From Climacteris rufus (Eukaryota; Chordata; Aves; Passeriformes; Climacteridae), in NCBI GenBank assembly GCA_013398175.1, contig VZRZ01005153.1, positions 253,493 to 317,492 on the forward strand: a stretch of 64,000 nt of DNA, read 5' to 3'. The translations under genes and the position numbers were made by a program. The notes beneath the pieces are model-generated. The model saw only the letters and a list, made by a program, of their open reading frames with translations. It was not told the origin of the DNA and searched no databases. Below are positions 63,590-64,000 of this stretch, piece by piece; position 1 is the stretch's first letter, and each line of letters begins with the position of its first letter.

Positions 63590-64000
63590 TCCCTTTTCTC
63601 CTTCTCTCCCCCAAGAGACCTGCCGTCTGGGGGCCGCTCCGGCCTTTGTTCAGGGATCAGCCCTGGCCACTCAGCTGGGCATCGCCAGCGCCGCCGGGAA
63701 AAAGGCGGGCAGCAAAAGATGACAAATCCCTTCCTACAGCACTGTGGCGAATCCCCAGCAAACAGCTCGCCGCTACTCAGCTCTTTGTGTGCGCCCGTGT
63801 GTGCGTAGAAATATATGTATGTGTATATATATATATATATATATAAATGAGCGTGCGTATGTGCACTAGCGCACGCACGCACTTTCCCTCCGAGTTGTGG
63901 CAAGCCAGGGGAGGGCTGGGCCAGCCCTGCTGCCCGCCCTGGCACCGCGGCCGCCCTGGAGCCCGGCGCCACGGCCACCCCTGGCCCCACGGCCCGGCCC
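63590..64000. promoter_or_regulatory. Edge of a GC/CpG-rich island toward the VEGFA promoter
   Basis: CpG density rises from about 63,620, with GCCGCC, GGCGCC and CACGGCC runs through the window end and a TA/GT microsatellite (about 63,792-63,845) inside it. I found no match to the VEGFA 5' UTR, so this is probably the downstream shoulder of the promoter island lying beyond the edge. Confidence 0.5.

Larger units (their letters stand above)
59082..64000 (-). other. VEGFA intron 2 (runs off the window)
   Basis: At least 4.9 kb after the exon 3 acceptor without a recognisable exon 2. I looked for an antisense match to the short exon 2 (ending in a split valine before GT) and for the signal-peptide exon and saw neither. 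The intron holds a MIR-like fossil (62,318-62,440) and TA repeats (63,823-63,845). From about 63,590 the sequence turns GC- and CpG-rich. Confidence 0.75.

Noticed and set aside
1..64000. Prokaryotic-type systems, CRISPR arrays, rRNA, tRNA or intact viral genes
   Set aside because: None seen. The spliced VEGFA gene, LINE/SINE fossils and microsatellites fit an animal nuclear genome, and no retroviral gag/pol/env-like frame or LTR pair was recognised.

Overview
This is vertebrate genomic DNA, most probably from a bird. It holds one recognisable protein-coding gene, VEGFA (vascular endothelial growth factor A), on the minus strand. The avian call rests on three things: a 5'-truncated CR1 LINE of the bird type, low overall repeat density, and VEGFA exon sizes that add up to the avian isoform lengths of 190, 166, 146 and 122 mature residues, one more than in mammals. 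Crocodilian or turtle origin is less likely but is not excluded by sequence reading alone.

Layout. Positions 1 to about 47,730 lie downstream of VEGFA and look intergenic. I recognise no protein there. This part holds a degraded CR1 LINE (12,395-13,537), a CR1 3' tail (32,094-32,164), at least five MIR-like SINE fossils (a sixth lies in VEGFA intron 2), several microsatellites, an assembly gap inside a GGGAA repeat, a striking palindrome of about 200 bp (22,569-22,766), and a small CpG-rich patch with a (CAG)13 tract plus five copies of a 27-bp repeat (35,800-36,420). Positions about 47,733-50,371 are the VEGFA 3' UTR. Positions 50,372-59,081 hold exons 8, 7, 6, 5, 4 and 3 in plus-strand order (exon numbers follow the mammalian gene). 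Each has GT/AG borders, and all but exon 5 match the mammalian exon length exactly. Intron 2 runs from 59,082 past the right edge. Exons 1 and 2, with the signal peptide and promoter, were not found and should lie beyond 64,000. The last 400 bases become GC- and CpG-rich, as expected near the promoter island.

How it works together. Exons 3 and 4 encode the cystine-knot growth-factor core that binds the VEGF receptors. Exon 5 is a short linker, exons 6 and 7 encode heparin- and neuropilin-binding regions, and exon 8 gives the six-residue C-terminus. All junction phases let exons 6 and 7 be skipped alone or together without breaking the frame. The 3' UTR keeps AU-rich blocks shared with mammals. 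Three mammalian regulatory features look altered: the distal exon 8b acceptor is lost, the mammalian stop-readthrough extension (Ax) is not preserved in frame, and the CA-rich element is present in position but as a plain CA repeat.

There is no prokaryotic-type system, CRISPR array, rRNA or tRNA that I can support. Most open frames in the 64 kb are chance frames, and several of the longest start at TTG or GTG rather than ATG.
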